The notes: generated by a model not told the origin, from the letters alone. A stretch of 9,357 bases of DNA from Rhodospirillum sp. UBA1311 (GCA_002307145.1 DBTR01000082.1:33820-43176); one strand, 5' to 3'. Numbered from the stretch's first letter, positions 1-6,913 are shown. Translations and numbers: made by a program.

Positions 1-1145
1 TCGTCGGCAACGAGGTGCTGCTGCGCGGCGAGCAGACCCCGGCGGGAATCGCCCGCTACACCGCCGAGCTCCGCGCCGGCCTCGCCCAGCCGCTGCCGAT
101 CACCTACGCCGACGTCTGGGAATTCTGGGTGAAGGCACCCGAGCTTGCGGCCTCGGTCGACTTCGTCACCATCCACCTCCTGCCCTATTGGGAAGACGAT
201 CCGACCCCGATCGACACCGCGATCCGCCACGTGATGTCGGTCTGGCAGTTGGTGAGCAACGAGTTTTCCGACAAACCGATCCTGATCGGTGAAGTCGGCT
301 GGCCCTCCGCCGGACGCCGCCGCGAGGGCGCGGAACCGACCCTGGTCAACGAGACCCGCTTCGTGCGCGAGTTCATGGCCGCCGCCGAGGCCGCGGGCGC
401 CAACTACAACCTGATCGAGGCCTTCGACCAGCCTTGGAAACGCGACCTCGAAGGCACCGTCGGCGGCGCATGGGGCTTCTTCGACGCCGACCGCGCCGAG
501 AAGGTGTTCACCAAGGGTCCGGTGGTGGAATGGCCGGACGCGCCGCTCTGGATCGGCCTCGCCGTCGTCTTCGGCCTGCTGCCGCTCGCCTGGGCCCTGG
601 TCCGCCGCGAGACGAAAACCGCAGCGACCGTCGCGGTGCTCGGCCTCGGCGGCTTCGCAGCCGCCGCGTCGTTGAGCATCCAGGCCCGCCACATGGTGAT
701 CGCCAGCCGCACTTTCGACGAATGGGCGATCAATGCGGGCTGGCTCGCGATCTCGCTGGTCGGGGCCTGGATGCTGGTGCGCGCCGTCGCGGGGCTGACC
801 GTGCCGGTGGTCGGGCCGGTGCGGGGCGTCGTGCTGTCGCTGCCGAACTTGCGCTTCGCCGCGGTGGCCGCGATGACCGTCGCCACCCTCGGCCTGCTGT
901 TCAATGCCCGCTACCGCGACTTCCCGGTGAGCATGTTCATCGCGATGGCGGTCGGCTTCGGCCTGCTCCGCCTGCCGCCGCCGCCGCGCGAGCAGAAGGC
1001 TGTGGCGCTGCTGCTGGGCGCGGCCGCGCTCGGGGTCTTGATCAACGAAGGCTGGATGAACACCCACGCCTGGGTGTGGTGCGCCACCGCCTGGGTGCTG
1101 GCGGCGGCAGTGCTGGTCAGGAAGCGGCGCGCGGAAGCCGCGTAA
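1..1145 (+). CDS. GH17-family beta-glucan-active membrane protein (5' end cut off)
   Basis: The frame is open from the window edge (first full codon at 3) to a TAA at 1143-1145, so the N-terminus is missing. The first visible residues are VGNEVLLRGE. This is the GH17 motif whose Glu (codon 12-14) is the expected acid/base. The nucleophile motif IGEVGWPSAG follows, with its Glu at codon 291-293. Both catalytic Glu are therefore present. After about visible residue 180 the protein becomes hydrophobic, with around seven probable membrane segments (near 182-200, 207-226, 241-262, 284-300, 308-324, 333-347, 354-372) and a basic KRRAEAA tail. Soluble catalytic domain plus C-terminal membrane bundle resembles bacterial GH17 proteins thought to hydrolyse or transglycosylate beta-1,3-glucan beside glucan synthases of the NdvB type. 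The substrate here is inferred. Its last 29 bases overlap a convergent minus-strand gene. Family assignment is firm; physiological role is not. Confidence 0.85.
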   Translation, partial: VGNEVLLRGEQTPAGIARYTAELRAGLAQPLPITYADVWEFWVKAPELAASVDFVTIHLLPYWEDDPTPIDTAIRHVMSVWQLVSNEFSDKPILIGEVGWPSAGRRREGAEPTLVNETRFVREFMAAAEAAGANYNLIEAFDQPWKRDLEGTVGGAWGFFDADRAEKVFTKGPVVEWPDAPLWIGLAVVFGLLPLAWALVRRETKTAATVAVLGLGGFAAAASLSIQARHMVIASRTFDEWAINAGWLAISLVGAWMLVRAVAGLTVPVVGPVRGVVLSLPNLRFAAVAAMTVATLGLLFNARYRDFPVSMFIAMAVGFGLLRLPPPPREQKAVALLLGAAALGVLINEGWMNTHAWVWCATAWVLAAAVLVRKRRAEAA

Positions 1146-1476
1146 CCGTGATCAGCCCGAGGATGGTGCCGACCGACGCCATTTCGACGTTGTAGAGCAC
1201 CATGCCCGCCGCGCCGACCAGGATCGCCGCGACGCCCCACGCCGTCCGCCAGCGCAGCACCGCGAACGCGCCCGCGAGCATGCTGATCGCGCCGAAGACC
1301 TGGAAGGTGTACACCGGCACCAGCACCTTCCGGATCGGGCACCAGGCGGGCCCGTCGAGGCCGGAACAGACCAGCTGCGCGGCGCGCGGCTCGACGACGA
1401 AGAACCGCGCCGCCAGCGCGATGGCGAACACCACCGCGACCGCGACGCCCAACATCACCATCCGGTTCCTGTTCAC
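1117..1476 (-). CDS. small uncharacterised membrane protein (119 aa)
   Basis: I do not recognise this family. The chosen start is the GTG at 1474-1476, because GGAGG lies 7 bases upstream. A longer frame to 1533 exists but would place that strong ribosome site inside the gene. The product has an N-terminal membrane segment (about residues 8-24) and an extracytoplasmic-looking stretch with two Cys (VCSGLDGPAWCPIR). About three further hydrophobic segments follow (roughly 46-63, 68-84, 90-106). The two Cys could form a disulphide or bind a ligand; this is inference. It lies 63 bases downstream of the HD-GYP gene on the same strand, so co-transcription is possible. Its 3' end overlaps the convergent GH17 gene by 29 bases. 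Coding reality rests on the ribosome site, the coherent membrane topology and the good fit between neighbours. Confidence 0.7.
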   Translation of the reverse strand: MNRNRMVMLGVAVAVVFAIALAARFFVVEPRAAQLVCSGLDGPAWCPIRKVLVPVYTFQVFGAISMLAGAFAVLRWRTAWGVAAILVGAAGMVLYNVEMASVGTILGLITVTRLPRAAS

Positions 1477-1539
1477 CTGAAGTCCTCCGAGCCACTGCGG
1501 CGGTTTCCGTAGCATATCCACGGCCAAAAGCAAATCGGC

Positions 1540-2664
1540 TCAGCCGTTGACGGCGATGCGCGGCAGCGCGACCCAGGAGGCGAAGCCGGTGTCGTGCATC
1601 ACTTCACCGAATTTCGTCACCAAATTCGGTTCGAGGTGCGGCCCGGCCATGTCGCCGAGCATCCGGATCGCCTCTTCCGGCGCATAGCCGGGTTTATAGC
1701 AGCGGTTGTCGACCAGGGCCGAAAACACGTCGCCGATCGCCGCCACCAGCGAAAGGTCGTCGATCTGCCTGCCCGCGAGGCCGTTGGGGTAGCCGGTACC
1801 GTCCAGGTGTTCGTGGTGGCGTTCGCCGACGTTGATCACCTCCGCCGGAATCCCCTGCGAACAGCGCAGGATCTGCCCCGCCGCCGCCGCGTGGCGGCGA
1901 ATCACCACCATCTGCGCGGTGTCGAGAGGGCCGGGCTTGTAGAGGACCGCGTGCGGCATCACCCGCTTGCCGAAATCGTGGGCGAACCCGGCCTGCGCCA
2001 TGATGCAGAGATCGCCGGGGCGGATGCCGATCTGGTTGCCGAAGAACGCAAGCACCGCGGCGACCGATAGCGAATGCACGAACGTGTAGTCGTCGTGGGT
2101 CTGGAGCGCCTGCATCACTGCGGTGATCCGCCCGCTGCGCACCGCTCCCACCACCTCGTCGGCCACCGTCTTCAGCAGGCTCGCCTCAAGCGGCACGTCA
2201 GGAGTGTCGACCTTGAACACCGAGGAATACGCACCCCGCGCTGTGGTCAACACGCGATTGACGTCGGCGTCCAGGTCCTTCCACGCACGCTCCGCGTAAG
2301 CCCCGCACATCGAGTTGAATTCGAACAGGAAAGCGCCGGTCTCGGCGGTCTCGTCGACGCAACGGTCGACCACGCCGGACTCCACCATCTCGCGGATGCG
2401 CGGGGTGATCGCGCGCGCCACCAGCATGATCGGCACCGCTGCGTTGCGCTGGCTCTGGCGGACCGAATAGGCGACGTCGAGACCACTGAGCGAGTCCAAG
2501 CGCTCGGCGATCACCATCGCCTCGAAAGCCGTGGTGTTGACCAGATGAAGTGCGAGCCAGCCGTCTTCGACCGCGACCGTCTGATAACGGAAACGAAACG
2601 TTTCCGCCAGTCGGAGCCGCGACGATCTGTCCTGGCAGGCGACAAGTATCTTCGGCCTTTGCAC
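1540..2664 (-). CDS. HD-GYP cyclic-di-GMP phosphodiesterase with degenerate receiver domain
   Basis: The 374-residue product has a receiver-like fold at about residues 4-118 and an HD-GYP domain at about 160-360. HD-GYP proteins hydrolyse cyclic di-GMP in the cytoplasm. The metal and signature residues visible are H197, H229-D230 (HDFGK), H258, H283-H284-E285, D288, G291-Y292-P293 (HHEHLDGTGYP) and D312 in GDVFSAL, so the catalytic domain looks intact. In the receiver part the position of the phospho-acceptor Asp is Ala (VIAE, residues 51-54). The Thr/Ser switch is Val/Ala near 82, and the Lys of the usual KP motif appears to be Asp104. Phosphorylation control is therefore unlikely. The start is the GTG at 2662-2664, preceded by CAGGAG 9 bases upstream; a longer frame to 2721 lacks such support. 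No partner histidine kinase is visible. Confidence 0.88.
   Translation of the reverse strand: MQRPKILVACQDRSSRLRLAETFRFRYQTVAVEDGWLALHLVNTTAFEAMVIAERLDSLSGLDVAYSVRQSQRNAAVPIMLVARAITPRIREMVESGVVDRCVDETAETGAFLFEFNSMCGAYAERAWKDLDADVNRVLTTARGAYSSVFKVDTPDVPLEASLLKTVADEVVGAVRSGRITAVMQALQTHDDYTFVHSLSVAAVLAFFGNQIGIRPGDLCIMAQAGFAHDFGKRVMPHAVLYKPGPLDTAQMVVIRRHAAAAGQILRCSQGIPAEVINVGERHHEHLDGTGYPNGLAGRQIDDLSLVAAIGDVFSALVDNRCYKPGYAPEEAIRMLGDMAGPHLEPNLVTKFGEVMHDTGFASWVALPRIAVNG
2588..2606. repeat. 8-bp perfect inverted repeat with AAA spacer inside the HD-GYP gene
   Basis: CGGAAACG (2588-2595) is separated by AAA from its exact reverse complement CGTTTCCG (2599-2606). It lies about 60 bases into the HD-GYP reading frame, over the codons for ETFRFR. 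Overlapping it is a second perfect palindrome, GAAACGTTTC (2595-2604), whose AACGTT core resembles LacI-family operators. It could be an mRNA hairpin or an operator, or coincidence in a Phe/Arg codon run. Confidence 0.4.
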
Positions 2665-2918
2665 CCTACGCGTCTCCTGAAGTCCTGGTTGAACTGGACT
2701 TCGGCATTCCCCGTGCGCCACACCGTATTACTCGGCTTCGACACACTCCCCTTGCGACACTAGCACAGGCCGCGACTCGGCACACCTCCTGAGAAAGCAC
2801 CTTGGGTCGATTCTTAAAAATTTCCTAACCTGCATGCAAGCGTATTCACCGATGCCCGCGAAACGAACGCCGGGGCAAGGCCTTGGATACGCGTTTTACG
2901 AGAATATCCCGAAAGGGC
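2665..2918 (-). promoter_or_regulatory. intergenic region upstream of the HD-GYP gene, with AT-rich block
   Basis: This 254-base stretch separates the purD stop from the HD-GYP start, both on the minus strand. It holds an AT-rich run around 2812-2828 that stands out from the surrounding GC-rich sequence. Next to it is the 8-base palindrome TGCATGCA (2831-2838). These are the best candidates for the HD-GYP promoter region, though I cannot assign clear -35 and -10 boxes. A perfect AGGAGG occurs on the minus strand at 2785-2790, with no start codon at a usable distance. No convincing intrinsic terminator for purD is visible. Confidence 0.35.
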
Positions 2919-4184
2919 TTACAACGCTCGCCATGCAATGTCGCGGCGGCAGAAACCTTCGGGCCAGTCGATCAGATCGACCGCCTGATAGGCGCGTTCC
3001 CGCGCTTCCATGACCGTCCGCCCGCGCGCGGTAACGCCCAGAACGCGCCCACCGTCGGCAAGGATGCGATCGCCGTCGGCACGTGTTCCGGCATGGAATA
3101 CAACCGCCTCGGGCACTTCGTCGGCCGCCGCGAGGTTGCGAATTTCCGTGCCTTTCAAGGGGGTTCCAGGATAACCCTTAGCCGCCATCACAACCACGAC
3201 CACCGCCGCATCGAACCATTCGACGTCCGCCGATTCGAGATTTCCATCCGCCGAGGCGCACAAGAGCGGCACCAGGTCCGACTTCAAGCGGCTCATCAGC
3301 ACCTGGCACTCGGGGTCGCCGAATCGGACATTGAACTCGATCAGGCGCGGCCCGGTGGCGGTGATCATCAATCCGGCAAACAAAACTCCCCGGAACGGAT
3401 TGCCTTCCGCCGCCATGCCCGCCACCGTCGGCGCAACGATTTTCGTCATTACCGTGTCGACCACTTCGGGCGTCACCACCGGCGCGGGGGCGTAGGCTCC
3501 CATGCCGCCGGTGTTCGGGCCGGTGTCGCCGTCGCCGACCGCCTTGTGGTCCTGCGCCGCGCCCAGCGCGATCGCGGTCTTGCCGTCGCAAAGCGCGAAG
3601 AAGCTCGCTTCCTCGCCGACCAGGAACTCCTCGATCACCACCTCGACGCCCGCCGCGCCGAACGCCTTCTCGGTCATGATCGTATCGATCGCGGCGATCG
3701 CGTCCGCCTCGTTCGGGCAAACCATCACGCCCTTGCCTGCCGCCAGGCCGTCGGCCTTGACCACGATCGGCGCACCCTGCTGGCGAACATAGGCCTTCGC
3801 GGCGGCGGCATCGGTGAAGCGCGCATATGCCGCCGTGGGAATGCCGTGGCGCGCGCAGAAGTCCTTCATGAAGCCTTTCGAACCTTCGAGCTGCGCGGCG
3901 GCGGCGGAGGGGCCGAAAGCCTTGATCCCGACCGCGCCGAGCGCATCCACCAGACCCGCCACCAGCGGACCCTCGGGGCCGACGATGACGAGGTCGATCG
4001 CCCTTTCCTGCGCCAGCGCGACGATCCCGGCGACGTTCTCGGCCTTTACCGGCAGGCAGGTCGCGACTTGCGCGATGCCGGGATTGCCGGGCGCGCAATA
4101 AAGCGCCTCGCACAGCGGCGACCGCCGGATCGCCCAGCACAACGCATGTTCCCGACCACCCGAGCCGACCACGAGAATCTTCAT
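2919..4184 (-). CDS. purD: phosphoribosylamine-glycine ligase (GAR synthetase)
   Basis: PurD catalyses the second step of purine biosynthesis in the cytoplasm, joining glycine to 5-phosphoribosylamine with ATP to give glycinamide ribonucleotide. The 421-residue length is normal for the family. Visible hallmarks are the N-terminal nucleotide-fold motif GSGGREHAL (residues 7-15), GPEGPL (69-74), and the ATP-grasp Lys/Gly segment VVKADGLAAGKGV (141-153). GPNTGGMGAY (222-231) and the metal-binding EFNVRFGDPE (283-292) complete the set. No key residue appears missing. The ATG at 4182-4184 fits the family N-terminus, MKILVVGSGGREHA, although the ribosome site is only a weak purine run. The gene diverges from xseA across 106 bases and has no other purine gene beside it in this window. 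Confidence 0.97.
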   Translation of the reverse strand: MKILVVGSGGREHALCWAIRRSPLCEALYCAPGNPGIAQVATCLPVKAENVAGIVALAQERAIDLVIVGPEGPLVAGLVDALGAVGIKAFGPSAAAAQLEGSKGFMKDFCARHGIPTAAYARFTDAAAAKAYVRQQGAPIVVKADGLAAGKGVMVCPNEADAIAAIDTIMTEKAFGAAGVEVVIEEFLVGEEASFFALCDGKTAIALGAAQDHKAVGDGDTGPNTGGMGAYAPAPVVTPEVVDTVMTKIVAPTVAGMAAEGNPFRGVLFAGLMITATGPRLIEFNVRFGDPECQVLMSRLKSDLVPLLCASADGNLESADVEWFDAAVVVVVMAAKGYPGTPLKGTEIRNLAAADEVPEAVVFHAGTRADGDRILADGGRVLGVTARGRTVMEARERAYQAVDLIDWPEGFCRRDIAWRAL

Positions 4185-4215
4185 CCGTCTTTCCCTTTCC
4201 CCGATTGCCTGCCAA

Positions 4216-4243
4216 AGTGTAGTCGATTGCGGACCTGCGGCAA
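4216..4243 (-). promoter_or_regulatory. putative sigma70-type promoter of purD
   Basis: On the minus strand TTGCCG (4238-4243) and TACACT (4216-4221) are separated by 16 bases. Each matches 4 of 6 positions of the sigma70 consensus. The position would give a leader of roughly 25-30 bases before the purD ATG at 4184. This is a by-eye call. The same 106-base region must also carry the xseA promoter, for which I see no clear boxes. Confidence 0.4.
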
Positions 4244-4290
4244 GCCCGCGTTCGCCGCGTTGGTTTGGTTACGCGAGAACCCTTTACACC

Positions 4291-5832
4291 ATGAACGACC
4301 CGACCCACAACCAGCCCGACCTTTCGGTCAGCGCACTCGCCGCCGCGCTCAAAACCACGATCGAAACAGCGTTCGGATTGGTGCGGGTGCGGGGTGAAAT
4401 TTCCCAGCCCAAGGTCGTCGGCTCCGGCCACTGCTATCTGCGCCTGAAGGACGACAAGGCGGTGCTGGAGGCGATCATCTGGCGCGGCGCGCTCGCCAAG
4501 CTCTCGGTGCGCCCCGAAGAAGGGCTGGAGGTGATCGCCACCGGCAGGCTCACCACCTACGGCGCGCGCTCCCAATACCAACTCATCGTCGAGCAGATGG
4601 AGGTCGCGGGCGAAGGCGCGCTCCTCAAGCTCCTCGAAGACCGCAAGCGCAAGCTCGCCGCCGAAGGCCTGTTCGCGCCCGAGGCCAAGCGGCCGATCCC
4701 GACGCTGCCCGAGGTCATCGGGGTGGTCACCTCGCCCACCGGCGCGGTGATCCGCGACATCCTCCACCGCCTGCGCGACCGCTTTCCGCGCCACGTCCTG
4801 GTCTGGCCGGTGCGCGTCCAAGGCGACGGCGCTGCGGAGGAAATCGCCAACGCGATCCGCGGTTTCGACGCGATCCGGCCGGGCGGCCCGATTCCCCGGC
4901 CGGACGTGCTGATCGTCGCGCGCGGCGGCGGCAGCCTCGAAGACCTCTGGGCGTTCAACGAGGAAGTCGTGGTGCGCGCCGCCGCCGCCTGCAGCATTCC
5001 GCTGATTTCCGCCGTCGGCCACGAAACCGATACGACCCTGATCGACTTCGTTTCCGACCTGCGCGCGCCGACCCCTACCGGCGCTGCCGAAAAGGCGGTG
5101 CCGGTGCGCCTCGATCTGATCGCGCGGGTCGCCGAACTCGGCGCGCGCATGCCCCGCGCGCTCAACTCCGCCACCGAAACCCGTGGCCGCCATCTGGAAG
5201 CCCTGGCGCGCGGCCTGCCGCAGCCCGAACGCCTGCTCGCCGACGCCACCCAGCGCCTCGACGACCGCGCCGAACGCCTCGACCTCTGCGCCCTGGCCCG
5301 TTTCGAACGCGCCGCCCAACGCCTCGACGCCCTCGGCCAGCGCCTGCGCACCCCGCGCGAAGTCGCCGACCGCGCCGCGATGCGCCTCGAAACCGCAAGC
5401 CAAACCCTCGCCGCGAACGCCGAACGCCGCATCGAACGCGCCGCCGCCGCCCTCGCCGCCGCCGCCCAGCGCCTCCGCCCGCCGCAAGCCCTGGTCGACC
5501 AGAACGCGCACCGCGTCGCCGCCGCAACCGAAGCCCTCACCCGTGGCTTCACCCGCCGCATCGAGATCGCCGAACATCGCCTCGAAAGCCGTACCGCGTT
5601 GCTCGAAAGCCTCTCCTACCGTCGCGTCCTCGATCGTGGCTTCGTCCTCGTCCGCGACGCCGACGGCAAAGCCCTCACCCGCGCCGCCCAAGTCGCCCCC
5701 GGCGCAGACCTCACCCTCGCCTTCGCCGACGCCAACGTCGCCGCCACCGCATCGGGCTCCGCGCCGGAGCCGGAACCGAAGAAACCCGCCAAGCCCGGCA
5801 AGCTCGACCCGCGCCAAGGGTCGCTGCTGTGA
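4291..5832 (+). CDS. xseA: exodeoxyribonuclease VII large subunit
   Basis: XseA is the catalytic subunit of exonuclease VII, which degrades single-stranded DNA from both ends in DNA repair with the small subunit XseB (not in this window). The 513-residue product starts with an OB-fold DNA-binding domain (about residues 10-105, including VRVRGEISQPK and YLRLKDD). The catalytic region carries GVVTSPTGAVIRDILHRLRDRFP-type sequence near 144-166, then VARGGGSLEDLWAFNEE (209-225), ISAVGHETDTTLIDFVSD (239-256) and RAPTPTGAAE (258-267). Residues 275-440 form a long Arg/Leu/Ala/Glu-rich helical segment, expected to bind XseB. The C-terminal FVLVRDADGKAL region follows, then a Pro/Lys-rich tail. The ATG start is uncontested although no good ribosome site precedes it. 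The TGA overlaps a GTG of the following frame. Confidence 0.96.
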   Translation: MNDPTHNQPDLSVSALAAALKTTIETAFGLVRVRGEISQPKVVGSGHCYLRLKDDKAVLEAIIWRGALAKLSVRPEEGLEVIATGRLTTYGARSQYQLIVEQMEVAGEGALLKLLEDRKRKLAAEGLFAPEAKRPIPTLPEVIGVVTSPTGAVIRDILHRLRDRFPRHVLVWPVRVQGDGAAEEIANAIRGFDAIRPGGPIPRPDVLIVARGGGSLEDLWAFNEEVVVRAAAACSIPLISAVGHETDTTLIDFVSDLRAPTPTGAAEKAVPVRLDLIARVAELGARMPRALNSATETRGRHLEALARGLPQPERLLADATQRLDDRAERLDLCALARFERAAQRLDALGQRLRTPREVADRAAMRLETASQTLAANAERRIERAAAALAAAAQRLRPPQALVDQNAHRVAAATEALTRGFTRRIEIAEHRLESRTALLESLSYRRVLDRGFVLVRDADGKALTRAAQVAPGADLTLAFADANVAATASGSAPEPEPKKPAKPGKLDPRQGSLL

Positions 5833-5849
5833 TTGCGTTCGGGAACAGG

Positions 5850-6027
5850 CCAGGGCTCTGCCCTGGACCCGCCGGGGCCGTGGGCCCCAGACCCCGGAAC
5901 TTGTTTGCGCGCGGAGCGCAAGCATTCCCTCTCGCCGCGCGCTCGGCCTTATCGCGCTTCGCGCAAAAACCAAGACTTATGGGGCCGAGGGGGCCGCGCC
6001 CCCTCGCGGGCCTGGGTGGAGCCCAGC
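5850..6027 (-). repeat. modular palindromic repeat, copy A (inverted relative to copy B)
   Basis: One end has CCAGGGC-TCT-GCCCTGG (5850-5866) followed by ACCCGC, identical over 23 bases to 8469-8491. The other end has CTGGGT-GGA-GCCCAG (6012-6026), next to a perfect 8-bp hairpin GAGGGGGC-CGC-GCCCCCTC (5987-6005). The minus-strand core at 5949-5971 matches 8523-8545 in 22 of 23 positions. Read on the minus strand, this copy aligns with copy B along its whole length. No transposase is present, so it is a non-coding repeat of REP, MITE or Rickettsia-palindromic-element style; the class is inferred. It starts 18 bases after the xseA stop and runs into the 5' end of the M23 frame. Confidence 0.8.
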
Positions 6028-6824
6028 TCTTTGCCTTCCTCTTGACCCTCCCTTCCCTCGCCCTCGCCCAGCCGCCGCAGCTAGCAGGCACGCCCGAGCA
6101 GGGTGCCGCAGTGATGGGTCGCGCCGCGCCCGGCGCGCGGGTAACGCTCGACGGCACGGCTGTGCCGGTGGACGGGGCGGGGCGGTTCGTGTTGGGGTTC
6201 GGGCGGGATGCGGCGGCGACGGCGGAACTGAAGGTTCTGGGGCCGGGCGGCGCGGTGGAGCGGATGGTGCTGGAGGTGAAGCCACGGCAGTGGCCGGTGC
6301 AGCGCATCGACGGTCTGCCGCAGGAGAAGGTGACGCCGCCTGCCGCGCTGCTGGCGCGGATCGCGGCGGACAACAAGGCGATCGCCGACGCGCGCGAGCG
6401 GCAGCGGCCGGAGGCGGATTTCCTCGGCGGGTTCCGGTTGCCGGTGCAGGGGACGGTGAGCGGCGTATTCGGCTCGCAACGGGTGCTGAACGGCGAGGCG
6501 AAAGCGCCGCATTCGGGGCTCGATTTGGCCGCGCCGGTGGGAACGCCGGTACATGCGGCGGCGGACGGCGTGGTGTCGCTGGTGCATCCCGACATGTTCT
6601 ACACCGGCGAAACGGTGATGATCGACCACGGCCTGGGGTTGCAAACGGTGTATGCGCACATGAGCCGGATCGACGTCAAGCCAGGCCAACGGGTGCGGCA
6701 AGGCGAGGCGATCGGCGCGGTGGGCGCGACCGGCCGCGCCACCGGGCCGCATCTGCACTGGGGCGCGAGCTGGCTCGACCGCCGCCTCGACCCCGACACG
6801 TTGCTGCGCCTTTCGCAACCTTGA
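5979..6824 (+). CDS. M23 (LytM/lysostaphin-type) peptidoglycan endopeptidase, exported
   Basis: From the ATG at 5979 the product is 281 residues. A hydrophobic signal-peptide core (about 16-28) ends in ALA, giving a likely cleavage before Gln31. A beta-rich region (about 40-105) follows, then the M23 domain from about 150. Zinc ligands are visible as HSGLD (H178, D182) and H260 of GPHLHW; H227 (YAHMS) and H258 are the expected catalytic His. The enzyme should cut peptidoglycan cross-link peptides in the periplasm. The start is uncertain. The frame stays open back to a GTG at 5829 overlapping the xseA stop (AAGGG 8 bases before it), which would add 50 residues encoded largely by repeat copy A. 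The ATG at 5979 lies inside that repeat, just before its 8-bp hairpin, and lacks a ribosome site. I prefer it because the signal peptide is then of normal length. Codons are mostly G-ending, unlike the C-ending codons of its neighbours. Confidence 0.9.
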   Translation: MGPRGPRPLAGLGGAQLFAFLLTLPSLALAQPPQLAGTPEQGAAVMGRAAPGARVTLDGTAVPVDGAGRFVLGFGRDAAATAELKVLGPGGAVERMVLEVKPRQWPVQRIDGLPQEKVTPPAALLARIAADNKAIADARERQRPEADFLGGFRLPVQGTVSGVFGSQRVLNGEAKAPHSGLDLAAPVGTPVHAAADGVVSLVHPDMFYTGETVMIDHGLGLQTVYAHMSRIDVKPGQRVRQGEAIGAVGATGRATGPHLHWGASWLDRRLDPDTLLRLSQP

Positions 6825-6869
6825 AGCGAGAGTCCCGTATCCCTGGAATTGATGTGAAATGTGTTGCCC

Positions 6870-6902
6870 CGAGTCGCGCGCAGCTTGGCGTTCCGGGGTT
6901 TA
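6870..6902 (+). terminator. weak possible hairpin after the M23 gene
   Basis: CCCCG near 6877 can pair with CGGGG near 6895, with a partly paired interior (CGC/GCG), followed by TTTAGC. The stem is imperfect and the T run short. It could end M23 transcription, but the support is weak. Confidence 0.2.
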
Positions 6903-6913
6903 GCGAGTAGGCT
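6885..6913 (+). promoter_or_regulatory. weak candidate promoter of the TRAP binding-protein gene
   Basis: TTGGCG (6885-6890, 4 of 6 to the -35 consensus) and TAGGCT (6908-6913, 3 of 6 to the -10 consensus) are 17 bases apart. They lie about 70 bases before the ATG at 6982. The 157-base gap from the M23 stop makes an independent promoter plausible, but the boxes are poor. Confidence 0.22.

Noticed and set aside
1060..1077. 7-bp hairpin ACACCCA-CGCC-TGGGTGT near the GH17 3' end as terminator for the minus-strand gene
   Set aside because: It lies inside GH17 codons (NTHAWVW), has no T run on the minus strand, and is as easily explained by codon use.
2666..2783. Possible 39-codon leader peptide starting at the GTG after AGGAGG and ending at the TAG just before the HD-GYP start
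   Set aside because: The AGGAGG is only 1 base from that GTG, too close to act as its ribosome site, and the Arg/Ser-rich peptide resembles no known leader.
2883..4397. 504-codon open frame on the plus strand antisense to purD
   Set aside because: Arg/His-rich shadow of a well-conserved purD; no ribosome site or family features.
3178..5973. 931-codon open frame on the minus strand across purD and antisense to xseA
   Set aside because: It runs antisense to all of xseA and out of frame through part of purD. Its Gly/Arg/Ala-rich composition is the usual GC-rich shadow, and no recognisable domain is seen.
5850..6027. CRISPR or insertion-sequence interpretation of the repeats
   Set aside because: Only two dispersed copies with no spacer periodicity, no transposase, and no clear target-site duplications at the edges.
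6850..6870. FNR-like site (TTGAT half) upstream of the TRAP-like gene
   Set aside because: Only one half-site is present; the second half (ATCAA) is absent.
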